A stretch of DNA of 64,000 bases from CAVQBJ01 sp963710725 (GCA_963710725.1 CAVQBJ010000001.1:186001-250000); one strand, 5' to 3'. Counted from the first letter of the stretch, positions 31,075 through 39,386 are shown. A program made the numbers and translations. Notes: generated by a model from the letters alone, not told the origin.

Positions 31075-31737
31075 TTACTCCTTCTTGTCGGACTCGCGCC
31101 CGCGGCCGTGCGCCCGGTCCACGGCCACCTTGAACTCACCGACCCACTTCGAGGTCAGCACAACCTCCGCCTTGTTCCCGCCATAGTTGACGCTGTCGAG
31201 TCGCCCGATCACGGTTGCCCCGAAGTTGCCCGAATCAAAGCAGTTCTTCCGTTGGCACTCTCGGCGAAGCGCCTCCGCATTGACGGGGTCTTCCTTCAGG
31301 CCAATCAGCCGAGCAGGCGCGACGAGGGCTACGACCGTTCGCGCCTGCTCCGCCTTTGAGCCGCCGAGCGTGCGCGTTGGCGGGGTGACATTGATTGTGC
31401 CGTCAGCGCCAACGTTCAGGATGTCGCGGAGATCGGTCTCGTCAACCCCGGACTCGTGCGCCAGTTCAGCGAACAACGTTGCCGCATCCGGAACCTGGAT
31501 CGCGGTGTCCATCGGCTGAGACCGTCGGCGCTTCGGAGCCGTTTTCGGCCCGGGCTTTTCCCCTCGGTTCCGTGTGCGGGTCGCGGGCGGGCCGGTTGGT
31601 TTTCGTTGCGCGCCCTCACTGACGTCGTCGCGCAGGATCGCAACCGCCTCTCGAAACGCGGCCTCCTGGATCGACTCGGGCACGCCAGAGGCTTGAACCG
31701 CCTCCCATGCTTTGTTCAGGATCTCGTCCGGTTCCAT
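31075..31737 (-). CDS. Hypothetical protein, first gene of the island's three-gene operon
   Basis: 220 aa, not recognised. Residues 1-40 are a small helical domain (DEILNKAWEAVQASGVPESI), followed by a basic, Pro-rich linker at about 43-78. A second folded domain at about 80-205 includes RTLGGSKAEQARTVVALVAP and CQRKNCFDSGNFGATVIGRL, which looks like a winged-helix-type DNA or protein adaptor. It ends in a charged tail. No signal or membrane segment. Its TAA is 3 bp from the proposed ACG start of the next gene, so the two are tightly coupled. Confidence 0.6.
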   Translation of the reverse strand: MEPDEILNKAWEAVQASGVPESIQEAAFREAVAILRDDVSEGAQRKPTGPPATRTRNRGEKPGPKTAPKRRRSQPMDTAIQVPDAATLFAELAHESGVDETDLRDILNVGADGTINVTPPTRTLGGSKAEQARTVVALVAPARLIGLKEDPVNAEALRRECQRKNCFDSGNFGATVIGRLDSVNYGGNKAEVVLTSKWVGEFKVAVDRAHGRGRESDKKE

Positions 31738-32047
31738 CTCGGAGGAATCGTAGGACTGGGGCTGGACGACAAGTAGACCGGGTGGCCGGGAACAACGAGC
31801 ACGGAACGGCGCAGGCCGCAGAGATCGAGCCGCATGGCTGCTTCGTGTGGAAAGGACCGAGCAATCCAGCGGAACGCTCCGCGTCGCGTCGCGTCGCGGC
31901 GGCTTTGCTCACGCGTCCGGATGGCACGATGGCTTTGCTCAGCGGCCGCCTCGACGCGTGCAATCGCTGCACCCGACGATCGCAACCGCCCGAACGCGCT
32001 GGCGGAGGCCCGCCACGTTCAGGCCGGAGCGAACCGCGGCGATACGG
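31738..32047. other. Intergenic gap between operon and integrase, nothing recognised
   Basis: 310 bp that hold the promoter side of the minus-strand operon and the 3' flank of the integrase. There is a GCGTC microsatellite-like run near 31882-31900 and the word GGCTTTGCTCA twice (about 31900 and 31931). A plus-strand open frame through here lacks any domain-like pattern. Confidence 0.5.
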
Positions 32048-33434
32048 TCACCCTGAGCCCGGCGCCACCGGCCTCGGCACAACAAACGCCCGATTCACGC
32101 GGTCCACGTCCTCCGGACGCGCCTTCGCGTGCATGTAGCGCTCCGTCGTCGTGATCCGCGAGTGCCCGAGGAACCCCTGGACGAAGCGCGCGTCCGCGTG
32201 GCGCGCGACGAGGCTCCCCGCGGCGTGGCGCAGGGCGTGGAAGCGCAGCGGGCGCAGGCCGGCTGCGTCGCGTGCGCGCTTGAATCGCCTCCGCACCGCC
32301 GAGGCATCCAGCCGCCGCCCCAGCCGCGAGCAGAACACGTAGTCGTCGCGCTGGGTGTAGTGGCCGCGGGCGACCAGCCGCTGCAGCGCGTCGGCGGCAG
32401 GATCGGCGAGCGGGATGAAGCGCGCCTGCCAGCTCTTCGTCGGGCCCTCGACGCCCGCCGACACGGCCCGATGGACGACCAGTCGCCGCCCGGCGATGTC
32501 GACGTCCTCCCAGCGCAGCGCGAGCAGCTCGCCCAGGCGCAGCCCGGTGTAGGCGGCGATGCGAAACAGCTCGGCGTCCTGCGCGTCCTCGCGCGCCCGC
32601 CACTCGATCTCGCCCGGCTCGAGATCCTCGGGCTGCGGGCCGCGGTGCGCACCGGTGGCGGCGGCGATCGCGAGCTGCTCGACCTCCTCGGGCTCATAGA
32701 AGTCGAGCACCGCGGGCGGCGGCTCACGGCGCTTGGTCGTCGCCGTGACCGGGTTGTGCGCGAGCGCGAAGGTGTCCTCGCGCCGGCCATAGTTGAACAT
32801 CGCCGAGAGCACCTGGCGGTGCTTGTTGACCGTGCGCGGCGACACGCCCGCGTCCTGCACCGCCAGCAGCAGCGCCGACACGTCGCGCGTGGTGATCTGC
32901 GCCGCCGGCAGATCGCCGAGCGTCGCCATCACCAAGCCGCGACTGCGCCCGCCACCGCGCCGATGCGCCGTGCCGGGCTCACCGAGCATGTAGCGGTAGT
33001 CCTGAAGCGTGGACGGCTTGGCCCCCCGCTCGCGCTCCAGGTGCTCGAGCCAGCGCGCGGCAAGCTCGCGGAACGTCACGCCGTCCTCACGCCGCCGGCG
33101 TTCGCCGCGCTCGATCTCGCTCTCGAGCGGCGTCGTGCTCGGCGACCAGCTGCGCCATCCGCACCGTCGCGCGCTTCTCGTCGAGGAAGCCCTCGGGCAT
33201 CCGCCCGCGCCTCGATCGCCAGCCGCCCTTGCCGTCGCGCTCCAACCACGCCGGGCCGAGCCTCCGCTTGACCTGCCGCCCGCCGCGGCGCCACTTCGCC
33301 TCGAACACCGGACCGTCGCCGCGTTCCACGACGACGAGGGCACCGGCAGGATCGACAGGGCCCAGGACGGTCACAAATCGAGAGAGTACCACGCGAGTAC
33401 CACGACTTTGTGAGTACCGCTTTGAGTACCGCAC
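32048..33434 (-). pseudogene. Tyrosine integrase, frameshifted near its N-terminal third
   Basis: The downstream part (frame ending at 32048) has a SAM-like core-binding domain (TFRELAARWLEHLERERGAK, then STLQDYRYML) and the whole catalytic domain: first Arg in AAYTGLRLGELLALRWEDV, HALRH, GHSRITTTERYMH with the nucleophile Tyr. The matching N-terminal arm-binding domain (VVVERGDGPVFEAKWRRG, then RQVKRRLGPAWLERDGKGGW, RMPEGFLDEKRATVRMAQL) is in another frame, 33087-33434. The two frames cross near 33120-33150. A continuous but Arg/Ser-rich reading back to 33343 in the catalytic frame looks artificial. The enzyme is broken, slips by one base, or the sequence has an error. It sits beside attR. 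Confidence 0.85.
33384..33432. promoter_or_regulatory. Arm-type integrase sites at the right end (4x GAGTACC)
   Basis: GAGTACCAC at 33384 and 33395, and GAGTACCGC at 33412 and 33424, all in the orientation of the two copies near attL. Spacing is 11, 17 and 12 bp. They overlap the integrase 5' end and lie about 80-130 bp from the attR core, so integrase could also repress itself here. Confidence 0.7.
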
Positions 33435-33455
33435 TAGCCAAATCTAGGCTCAAAT

Positions 33456-33494
33456 ACTGGCATTCGGCCAGTGCTAAGGCCCCGTAACTACGGG
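33456..33494. repeat. Two inverted repeats between arm sites and attR
   Basis: ACTGGC-attcg-GCCAGT (33456-33472) and CCCGTA-ac-TACGGG (33481-33494) are both perfect. They lie between the arm sites and the core. They could be accessory sites (for excisionase or host factor) or a terminator. Confidence 0.5.
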
Positions 33495-33511
33495 AATCAG
33501 CACAAAGTTCA

Positions 33512-33562
33512 CGGCCTGTCACGCCGGAGGTCGCGGGTTCGAGTCCCGTCGCTCCCGTTCAG
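33512..33562. repeat. Attachment site attR (51-bp core)
   Basis: Identical to 21588-21638. It carries only the 3' part of tRNA-Asp from the anticodon stem on, so it is not a functional tRNA gene. An imperfect copy of the tRNA terminator follows to about 33590. It marks the right end of an element of about 11.9 kb. Confidence 0.93.
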
Positions 33563-33641
33563 GAAGCCGCTGGTAATCGGCGGCTTTCCATGCTCATCAC
33601 CGACGAAGCGGCCCTCGCGCGCTGCCAGCGCGCGCGGAGCC

Positions 33642-34811
33642 TCACGACGGCGCGCAGTAGGCGAACACGCGCAGCGTCGCGTCGCTTGCGCTGAGATTTT
33701 CCGCGTTCGCGGCCCACAGCCTCGGGTCCGTAGTGCCGTTGGTGGCGTAGGCGAGCGCGGTCTGCGAGATCACCGCCGGGCCGCTGCCGAGCACGACGAG
33801 CTGCGAGCTGATGTCAGCGCCGTTGTTCTGATCGGCGAAGACGTACGCCGCCCCACCGCTGACCGCTGTCTCGCCCGCCGCACACTCCGCGGCGACGACG
33901 CCCTTGGTGTTGGCTCCCATCGTGAAGTCGCTCGCGACGATGGTGATGTTGCTCGATCCCGCCGTCCCGCCCACGCCGCCCGTCCCGCCGTTGCCCCCGT
34001 TCCCGCCTTCGACGGCCGCGGCAGCCGTGCCCGCCGTTCCGCCGTCGCCCCCGGTCCCGCCGTCGCCCCCGGTCGCGGTTCCGCCTGCGCCGGCCATCCC
34101 GCCGTCGCCTCCGACGCCGCCCGTACCACCGTCGCCTCCGACGCCGCCCGTCCCACCATTGCCTCCGACGCCGCCCGTCCCACCATTGCCTCCGACGCCG
34201 CCCGTCCCACCATTGCCTCCGACGCCGCCCGTCCCGCCGTCGCCTCCGACGCCGCCCGTCCCGCCGTCGCCTCCGACGCCGGCCGTTCCGCCGTCGCCCC
34301 CGGCCCCGCCCACGCCCGCCGGCCCGGTCGCGCCCACCGACCCCGGCGCGCCCGCCGGCCCAGTCGCGCCGATCGCGCCCGCCGGCCCAGTCGCGCCGAT
34401 CGGTCCCGTCGGCCCGGTCGCACCGGCGGCACCGGCCGGTCCCTGCGGACCTGTTGCTCCCGGGGTGCCGTTCGCGCCGGGAGCGCCGTCGGCGCCGCGT
34501 GGGCCGGCGGCGCCCTGCGGGCCCGCAGGGCCCCGCGCGCCGGCAGCGCCGGCCGGCAACTGGCCCGGGCGGAAGTCCGCGGCGATGAGGGAGTGCAGCC
34601 GCACCGCGCTCGCGGTCACGGCACCGTCGGCCAGCTTGCTCGTGGTTACCGCCCCGCCACGGAGCTGCGGCGTGCCGACGCTGTTGGGCGCCAGTTGCGT
34701 CGCGGCATAGGCACCGCCGCCGAGGGACACGAATAGCGCGGCCGAGGCCACGATCATCGCTGCCGAGGGTCGGCGCCGGCGGGGCGGTCGACCGTTCTCG
34801 TTGCTGGCCAT
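33642..34811 (-). CDS. Collagen-like, Gly-rich secreted or anchored protein
   Basis: 389 aa. An Arg-rich start leads into a hydrophobic segment (AAMIVASAALFVSLGGGAYA), a signal or anchor. A conserved SVGTPQLRGGAVTTSKLADGAV-type domain (seen in many actinobacterial surface proteins) follows. Then come about 65 residues of collagen G-x-y triplets (GPAGPQGAAGPRG...) and a GGxGGx region with a 9-residue unit encoded by a 27-bp tandem repeat. A folded C-terminal domain of about 100 residues closes it. Probably a fibrous surface protein. ATG 34811 gives the normal N-terminus. It lies about 80 bp outside the island. Confidence 0.82.
   Translation of the reverse strand: MASNENGRPPRRRRPSAAMIVASAALFVSLGGGAYAATQLAPNSVGTPQLRGGAVTTSKLADGAVTASAVRLHSLIAADFRPGQLPAGAAGARGPAGPQGAAGPRGADGAPGANGTPGATGPQGPAGAAGATGPTGPIGATGPAGAIGATGPAGAPGSVGATGPAGVGGAGGDGGTAGVGGDGGTGGVGGDGGTGGVGGNGGTGGVGGNGGTGGVGGNGGTGGVGGDGGTGGVGGDGGMAGAGGTATGGDGGTGGDGGTAGTAAAAVEGGNGGNGGTGGVGGTAGSSNITIVASDFTMGANTKGVVAAECAAGETAVSGGAAYVFADQNNGADISSQLVVLGSGPAVISQTALAYATNGTTDPRLWAANAENLSASDATLRVFAYCAPS
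34114..34302. repeat. 27-bp tandem repeats inside the collagen-like gene
   Basis: About seven units with a 27-bp step, starting at 34114, 34141, 34168, 34195, 34222, 34249 and 34276. Three central units are identical. They encode the nonapeptide pattern GGxGGTGGV. Such arrays change length by slippage. Confidence 0.85.
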
Positions 34812-35021
34812 GATGGTCCCCTCCCTCGCGCGGCACTCCATTGCGGGTCGCGTCCGGCCCTGCCGACGCAACGGGCCTCAGGTGGCCCGTCGTCCACTAG
34901 AGACGCACAACGAGACGGGTCCATTCCATGCCCTGTCGCCGCGCGGCCCAGGACCGGCGATGAGTGGGCGCGGGTGGCGGTGAGCCCCGACCACCGCGAA
35001 CAGTCGATCGCGGAGTCGCGC

Positions 35022-35783
35022 TCAGTCCGGGCACATCTCCGCCGTCAGCGCACACGAGTCCATGCAGCACGCGTCTCCCACCGAGCAGTACAGCGCCGGG
35101 GTTTCGCAGCAGATGAACTCGTCCGGCCGGAGGCAGAATCCCTGGCAGAAGTCGTATCCAGGCGGGCAGGGCGCGGGCGCCGAGGACGTCGAGGTCTCCG
35201 TCGTCGAAGTCGAGGTCACGGGGCACGAGTTGTCCTGGCTGGGGCAGGCCTTCGGCGGCGGCGGAGGGGGCGTGGCGGCGCTGTTGCACATGTCGAAGTT
35301 GTCCTGGCAGATGTTCCTCGCGGCGATCCAGGCAATCCCGGCGGCGGCCTCGCCGAGAAGCAGCACGGCGACCCCGAGCGGCGGGATCTCCGCGGTCGAA
35401 CCCGCCACGTAGAGAACGCCGAGGGAGGCCGATGCATAGGCGGCATCAGCCGCCGTGAGGCAGTTCCCAAGCGCCGACGCACAATCGGCGCTTGCGCTTG
35501 ACGGAACGAACAGCGATCCGACAGTACCGGCGGTCAGCGTTCCGGCGACCGCGATGGCCAGAACCTGGCGGCGAGACAACGCGTGCTCGTCGTCTTGCCC
35601 GAGCGACGGGCGGTGCGCTGGCTGCTTGTGACCACCGCGCGCGACGTCCGGGCTCAGCGGGTCGAAGGCCCGCACGGCGACCCGGTCGATCACCGCGCCG
35701 GCTGCCGTCGCCGCGGAGTGGTCATCGTCGGAGCTCCGTGCCCGCGCCGCACCTACCGACAGCCTGTCGAGCCAATGTGACAT
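35022..35783 (-). CDS. Cys-rich Tat-exported protein
   Basis: 253 aa, family not recognised. A long N-terminus leads to a twin-Arg signal SRRQVLAIAVAGTL at 70-83, with likely cleavage after SASA near residue 99. The mature part has 16 Cys (101, 108, 159, 166, 180, 187, 206, 213, 217, 225, 226, 233, 239, 240, 244, 251), ten of them in the last 50 residues, a hydrophobic middle (120-155) and a Pro/Thr/Ser linker. An even number and dense spacing suggest many disulfides. It is last in a run with a MauE/thioredoxin membrane protein, a natural maturation partner. The start is 2 bp from the preceding stop. Confidence 0.65.
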   Translation of the reverse strand: MSHWLDRLSVGAARARSSDDDHSAATAAGAVIDRVAVRAFDPLSPDVARGGHKQPAHRPSLGQDDEHALSRRQVLAIAVAGTLTAGTVGSLFVPSSASADCASALGNCLTAADAAYASASLGVLYVAGSTAEIPPLGVAVLLLGEAAAGIAWIAARNICQDNFDMCNSAATPPPPPPKACPSQDNSCPVTSTSTTETSTSSAPAPCPPGYDFCQGFCLRPDEFICCETPALYCSVGDACCMDSCALTAEMCPD

Positions 35784-35784
35784 G

Positions 35785-36237
35785 TCACACGCCAGCCGCT
35801 TGGGTCAACAATGTATGGCTCGTCTCAGCCATCTTGTGAGCCTTGGCCGCGAGCGTGTGGGCCCGCCGATACTGTGCGTCGGCCCGAGTGACGTCCGTGA
35901 GCTGCAGCGCTGCTGCCAGCGATCGCAGCGCTCCTTCGCTGTCTTGCAGCGACTGGATCGCGAGCGCCTGCCCCCGCTTGCCGGTCGGGCTGTGTGGCGC
36001 CTCCTGCGCGACCGAGAGTTGCAGCGCGTGCAGATGCGCCCGCTGGCGCAGGAGAACACTGGCGGCTGAAACGCCGGAGCGCCGATGGACGGCGAACTCA
36101 CGAAACGCCGTCACCGTTGACCTGATGTCCTTCCTGGTCGTGCCCGCGGCGGACGCATACAGCCGCAGGATGCGTCGTGCTCCGGGATCGTGAGGTGCCG
36201 GAGCCGAGGCCGATGCCGTGTCTTCGCGGTCCGTCAT
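35785..36237 (-). CDS. Hypothetical helical protein in the MauE cluster
   Basis: 150 aa, not recognised. It is all-helical in appearance, without signal peptide, membrane segment or Cys. The C-terminal half (ALAIQSLQDSEGALRSLAAA, RADAQYRRAHTLAAKAHKMA) could form a TPR-like or four-helix bundle. Its ATG overlaps the stop of the MauE gene (36234-36237), and the Cys-rich gene starts 2 bp after its stop, so it is part of that operon. Confidence 0.6.
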   Translation of the reverse strand: MTDREDTASASAPAPHDPGARRILRLYASAAGTTRKDIRSTVTAFREFAVHRRSGVSAASVLLRQRAHLHALQLSVAQEAPHSPTGKRGQALAIQSLQDSEGALRSLAAALQLTDVTRADAQYRRAHTLAAKAHKMAETSHTLLTQAAGV

Positions 36238-37850
36238 CCGCGTGTCCCGACGGGTCCCGGTGTCGCAGAGCGCGGGCCCGGTGCCGTCACCAGCGTCTGT
36301 GACATCAGTGCACGGTCAAGTGAGTGGGCAAGGAGGTGGGCCACCCGGTCCGCGCCCACGTGCAGGTCGCTGGCGATGAGTCCGGTCGGTGCGATGAGGA
36401 TGGCGGCGGGAAGCTCATCAGCGCCGAACGAGGAGGCGGTCTCCTTACCGGCGGCGTGATACACGTCACGGCGACTTCCGAGCAGCTCCAGCAGGTGCGG
36501 ATCGCTGCGCGACATGCTGATGACGAAGCCGAGGGCCGGCGAGAAGACGTCCCCGAGAATCGCGAGCTCGTTGGCCACCTCGCGGCTCGCGGGGTCGCCG
36601 CCGGCGCAGAAGAAGGCGGCCACGAAGCGATCTCGGGCGATCTCGGACAACGAGAGCGTCTCGCCGAGGGCGTTCGTCGCGCGGACCACCGGGGCCGGGC
36701 GTCCGAGCAGGATTGGCCGGGCCGGCAGAACCGCCGCCGATCCCGTCGGTGGCACGCCGACCGGTTGCGAGGGCATCGCGGCGGGCGGATGTACGACGAT
36801 GACTCCGTCGCCTCCGGGCCGATGCGTGATGCCGGCGGCCGCCGTGTCCGCGAGCTGCTGCTGCCAGAGCCGGCGGACGGCCTCGCGGCCGAGCACGACG
36901 GGACTGGCGACGGCTCCCTCGGTGTCGATGACCACGGCGGCCGGGGCCGCTGACACCTGATAGGCGAGCGTGACGTTGCGATCCTCCTCGAGCAGGAGCT
37001 CCTCGATGCCCATATCGAGGAAGGTCGCGTTGCCCTCCCTGTCGCCCCGCGCGATCACCGCCACCGTCAGGGAGTCGGCGTGCTCGTGCTGCCAGCGAAC
37101 GACCTCCGGCATGAGCATCTCGCACGCGCCACAGCCGGCGTGCGAGAACACGAGCAACAGCGGGCGGCCGCGACCCAACAGACTGCCGAGCGTCACCGCC
37201 ATCCCCTCACTCGAGGGCAGCGAGAACGCTGGGGCGGCGTCGCCCTGCGACAGGCCTTGGACCATGCCCGTCGGGATCTGCGCCGGCGCGCGCTCGAGCG
37301 CCTCGATGCGCAGTAGCAGGCGACCGTTCTGGGCCAAGAGCTGCCGTGTGAACCACACCTGCGCGGCGGCGTAGGCCATCGAAGCCAGGACCGCTGCGAC
37401 CGCGACCTGGCCCGTGTGACTGAGCCCTGACCACTCGTCGTCGATGCCGTGCTGACGCCCTGCCAGTGCGATGAAGACCGCGACCGCGGCGAGCACGAGG
37501 TTCCGAGCGATGGTGCCGCGGCCGATCTGCGCCGAGGAGAGCTGGCCGAAGCAGTGGCAGTCAGGTTGCCGCCCGCGCGTGAGCGCCCGCGCGATCGCCG
37601 CCACGAACAGGGCGAGCAGGCCTGCCGCCGCCGCACCGCTCCAGCGAGCAGCCACCGGGGACACCAGCAGAACCGCAACGACCAGTTCCGCGACGGGCAG
37701 CAAGATGCCGACGAGCCCCGAGAATCGGTCGGGCACGCCGAAGTCAGCCGCCGAACGTCGAGCGCCAGAGCGATCGAGCAGCTTTGCCACAGCCGCCACT
37801 CCGAACACGGCCGCCAGTACCACTCTCGCCAGCAAGACTGCCCCCGTCAC
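36234..37850 (-). CDS. MauE-type membrane protein fused to two thioredoxin-fold domains
   Basis: 538 aa. N-terminal four-helix MauE/DoxX-like domain with the family motif DCHCFG (C98, C100), then a short coiled linker. A thioredoxin-fold domain with active-site C240-G-A-C243 (LLVFSHAGCGACEMLM) follows. The C-terminal third is a second AhpC/TSA-like fold (RFVAAFFCAGGDP, with one Cys). This joins a DsbD/MauE-like electron carrier to a periplasmic redox domain. Methylamine dehydrogenase needs MauE and MauD for its disulfides; here the client may be the Cys-rich Tat protein. GTG 37850 has GAGG 5 bp upstream and starts at the first helix; another GTG at 37889 would add 13 residues. Confidence 0.8.
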   Translation of the reverse strand: MTGAVLLARVVLAAVFGVAAVAKLLDRSGARRSAADFGVPDRFSGLVGILLPVAELVVAVLLVSPVAARWSGAAAAGLLALFVAAIARALTRGRQPDCHCFGQLSSAQIGRGTIARNLVLAAVAVFIALAGRQHGIDDEWSGLSHTGQVAVAAVLASMAYAAAQVWFTRQLLAQNGRLLLRIEALERAPAQIPTGMVQGLSQGDAAPAFSLPSSEGMAVTLGSLLGRGRPLLLVFSHAGCGACEMLMPEVVRWQHEHADSLTVAVIARGDREGNATFLDMGIEELLLEEDRNVTLAYQVSAAPAAVVIDTEGAVASPVVLGREAVRRLWQQQLADTAAAGITHRPGGDGVIVVHPPAAMPSQPVGVPPTGSAAVLPARPILLGRPAPVVRATNALGETLSLSEIARDRFVAAFFCAGGDPASREVANELAILGDVFSPALGFVISMSRSDPHLLELLGSRRDVYHAAGKETASSFGADELPAAILIAPTGLIASDLHVGADRVAHLLAHSLDRALMSQTLVTAPGPRSATPGPVGTRG

Positions 37851-38027
37851 GGGCACCTCTGCACATAGGCTTCGGCCTGACGCCGACACTGAGCGGGGGC
37901 GGACCGCACCCGGTCGAGAGCGAGGGCAGGCCCTCGTCGCCGGGGCAGCCTACCAGTCCACGCTCCAGGGATCGCGGGAACGCAAGCGAGGTGGTTCCGA
38001 GCTGAGCGGTGAGCTTCGCGGTCCCGG

Positions 38028-39386
38028 TCAAGGACCCGTACGTGGACTGTCCCCCAGGCGCGCGATCGGCGGCAGCTCGTACCCCCCGTCGAACAGCGCG
38101 TCCTGCGGCTCGTAGATACGCAGGAGCGGCCGGAACGCTCCGGCCGGAGTCGGCAGCCAGTTGGCCCGGCGCTGCGGCTCGCTCGGCTCATCGCGCTGCA
38201 TGGCGATCGTCAGCGAGCCGTCGTCGGCGCGCTCCAGGCCGGGCGTGCGATCGCCGATCGAGTACCGACTGATCGGGTTCGCGACGAGGAAGAAGTCCGG
38301 CGTGTCGTACATCGTCACCGACCAGAAGGCACGACACGGAGGTGGGCTGGGGAAGCGCAGCTCGTAACGCTGCGAGCCGTCGAGCGGAGCGCCGTCGCCA
38401 TCGACGTAGGTCATCGCGTAGGCGGCCTCGTAGGCGTGGTTGCCCCACAGCCCGCCGCGCGCGGCCAGGGCTCGGCGGAGGTACCGCTGCGGCCCGTCGG
38501 CGAGCTTGAAGCGCTCGTCGTCGAGCGCTCCGACCTCGAAGAAGTCGAGGTTGTAGTCGAACGCGTTGAACGTGAGGTTCCAGCCGTTCTGCTGGGGCGC
38601 GTCGGCGTGGGCGAGCGCCGCCTCCATCGTCTCGCGCCCCGCCGCGAGCCCGTCGCGCAGGACGGCGGCAAGCTCGGGGCTCGCGTCGACGTAGGGCGAG
38701 TCGACGGCCAGCAGGCCGAGCGGCTCGAAGCGACGCTGGTAGGCGAGGTCCCGCTCGGCCGGCGGGAACGCCTGCATCCACACGCGCATCTGCTCGAAGA
38801 ACCGCAGGTCCTCGGCGACGGCCGGATCGGGCTGCGGCAGACCACGCCCGGCGGCGCTCGGCGTGAGCCGGAGCTGGTCCTGCAGGGCGCGGACGTTCGG
38901 CAGGTCGTCCTCGCCGCCGACGGCCCAGCGTCCGACGATCGTGGCGATCGAGGTTGGCAGGCGGATGACCGTGGCGCCGTCGTCGGCCTGGCCATCCCAC
39001 GCCGGCCCGACGAGCCGAAACGTGGCCGCCTCGGTCCCGGTGGCTCGGTGCCCGACGTAGGCGAAGTTGTTCGTCCAGGCGTCGACGAACTGCAGCACGT
39101 AATAACGGCCGCCGGTGTCGGGGACATGGAGGCGGACCGGGCCGCCGCTGACGTCGACGTTTGCGATCGAGTACACCGTGTCGTTGTTGACCGACACGAA
39201 CGTCGTGTCGGGGCCCGCGAGCTTCGTGGCGTGGCCGAAGCGGTTGACGCCGGTCGCCGGCACCCCGCCGACGCCGTCGCGCAGGAAGCGGTCGACCTGC
39301 CGCAGATCGAATACGAGCGGGAAGCCGTAGATGAAGGCCTCGGCGGCCAGCGCGGCCCGATCGTCGCCAACAGCGTCTGACTGCAT
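38028..39386 (-). CDS. DUF1254/DUF1214-domain protein
   Basis: 452 aa. The N-terminal DUF1254 features are EAFIYGFPLVFDLRQVD, VSVNNDTVYSIANVDVSGG and RYYVLQFVDAWTNNFAYVG. The C-terminal DUF1214 part has the pattern AFWSVTMYDTPDFFL. These two-domain proteins are common in actinobacteria and have no settled biochemical role. No signal peptide is seen with the ATG at 39386. It is divergent from the AIM24-family gene across 158 bp. Confidence 0.82.
   Translation of the reverse strand: MQSDAVGDDRAALAAEAFIYGFPLVFDLRQVDRFLRDGVGGVPATGVNRFGHATKLAGPDTTFVSVNNDTVYSIANVDVSGGPVRLHVPDTGGRYYVLQFVDAWTNNFAYVGHRATGTEAATFRLVGPAWDGQADDGATVIRLPTSIATIVGRWAVGGEDDLPNVRALQDQLRLTPSAAGRGLPQPDPAVAEDLRFFEQMRVWMQAFPPAERDLAYQRRFEPLGLLAVDSPYVDASPELAAVLRDGLAAGRETMEAALAHADAPQQNGWNLTFNAFDYNLDFFEVGALDDERFKLADGPQRYLRRALAARGGLWGNHAYEAAYAMTYVDGDGAPLDGSQRYELRFPSPPPCRAFWSVTMYDTPDFFLVANPISRYSIGDRTPGLERADDGSLTIAMQRDEPSEPQRRANWLPTPAGAFRPLLRIYEPQDALFDGGYELPPIARLGDSPRTGP

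Noticed and set aside
31707..32138. A 143-codon plus-strand frame between the unknown operon and the integrase
   Set aside because: Low-complexity Arg/Pro/Ser composition, overlaps both neighbours, no recognisable start context.
33512..33585. A second tRNA-Asp gene at the right island end
   Set aside because: Only the part from the anticodon stem onward is present; the acceptor 5' strand and D-arm are missing, so it is an attachment-site copy.
33642..34811. A PE_PGRS protein of the mycobacterial type
   Set aside because: The GGxGG repeats are similar, but there is no PE domain and the N-terminus is a signal/anchor followed by collagen triplets.
35022..37889. A methylamine dehydrogenase (mau) operon
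   Set aside because: MauE-like and thioredoxin domains are present, but no large or small dehydrogenase subunit, MauG or amicyanin is seen, and the Cys-rich protein lacks the MauA pattern.
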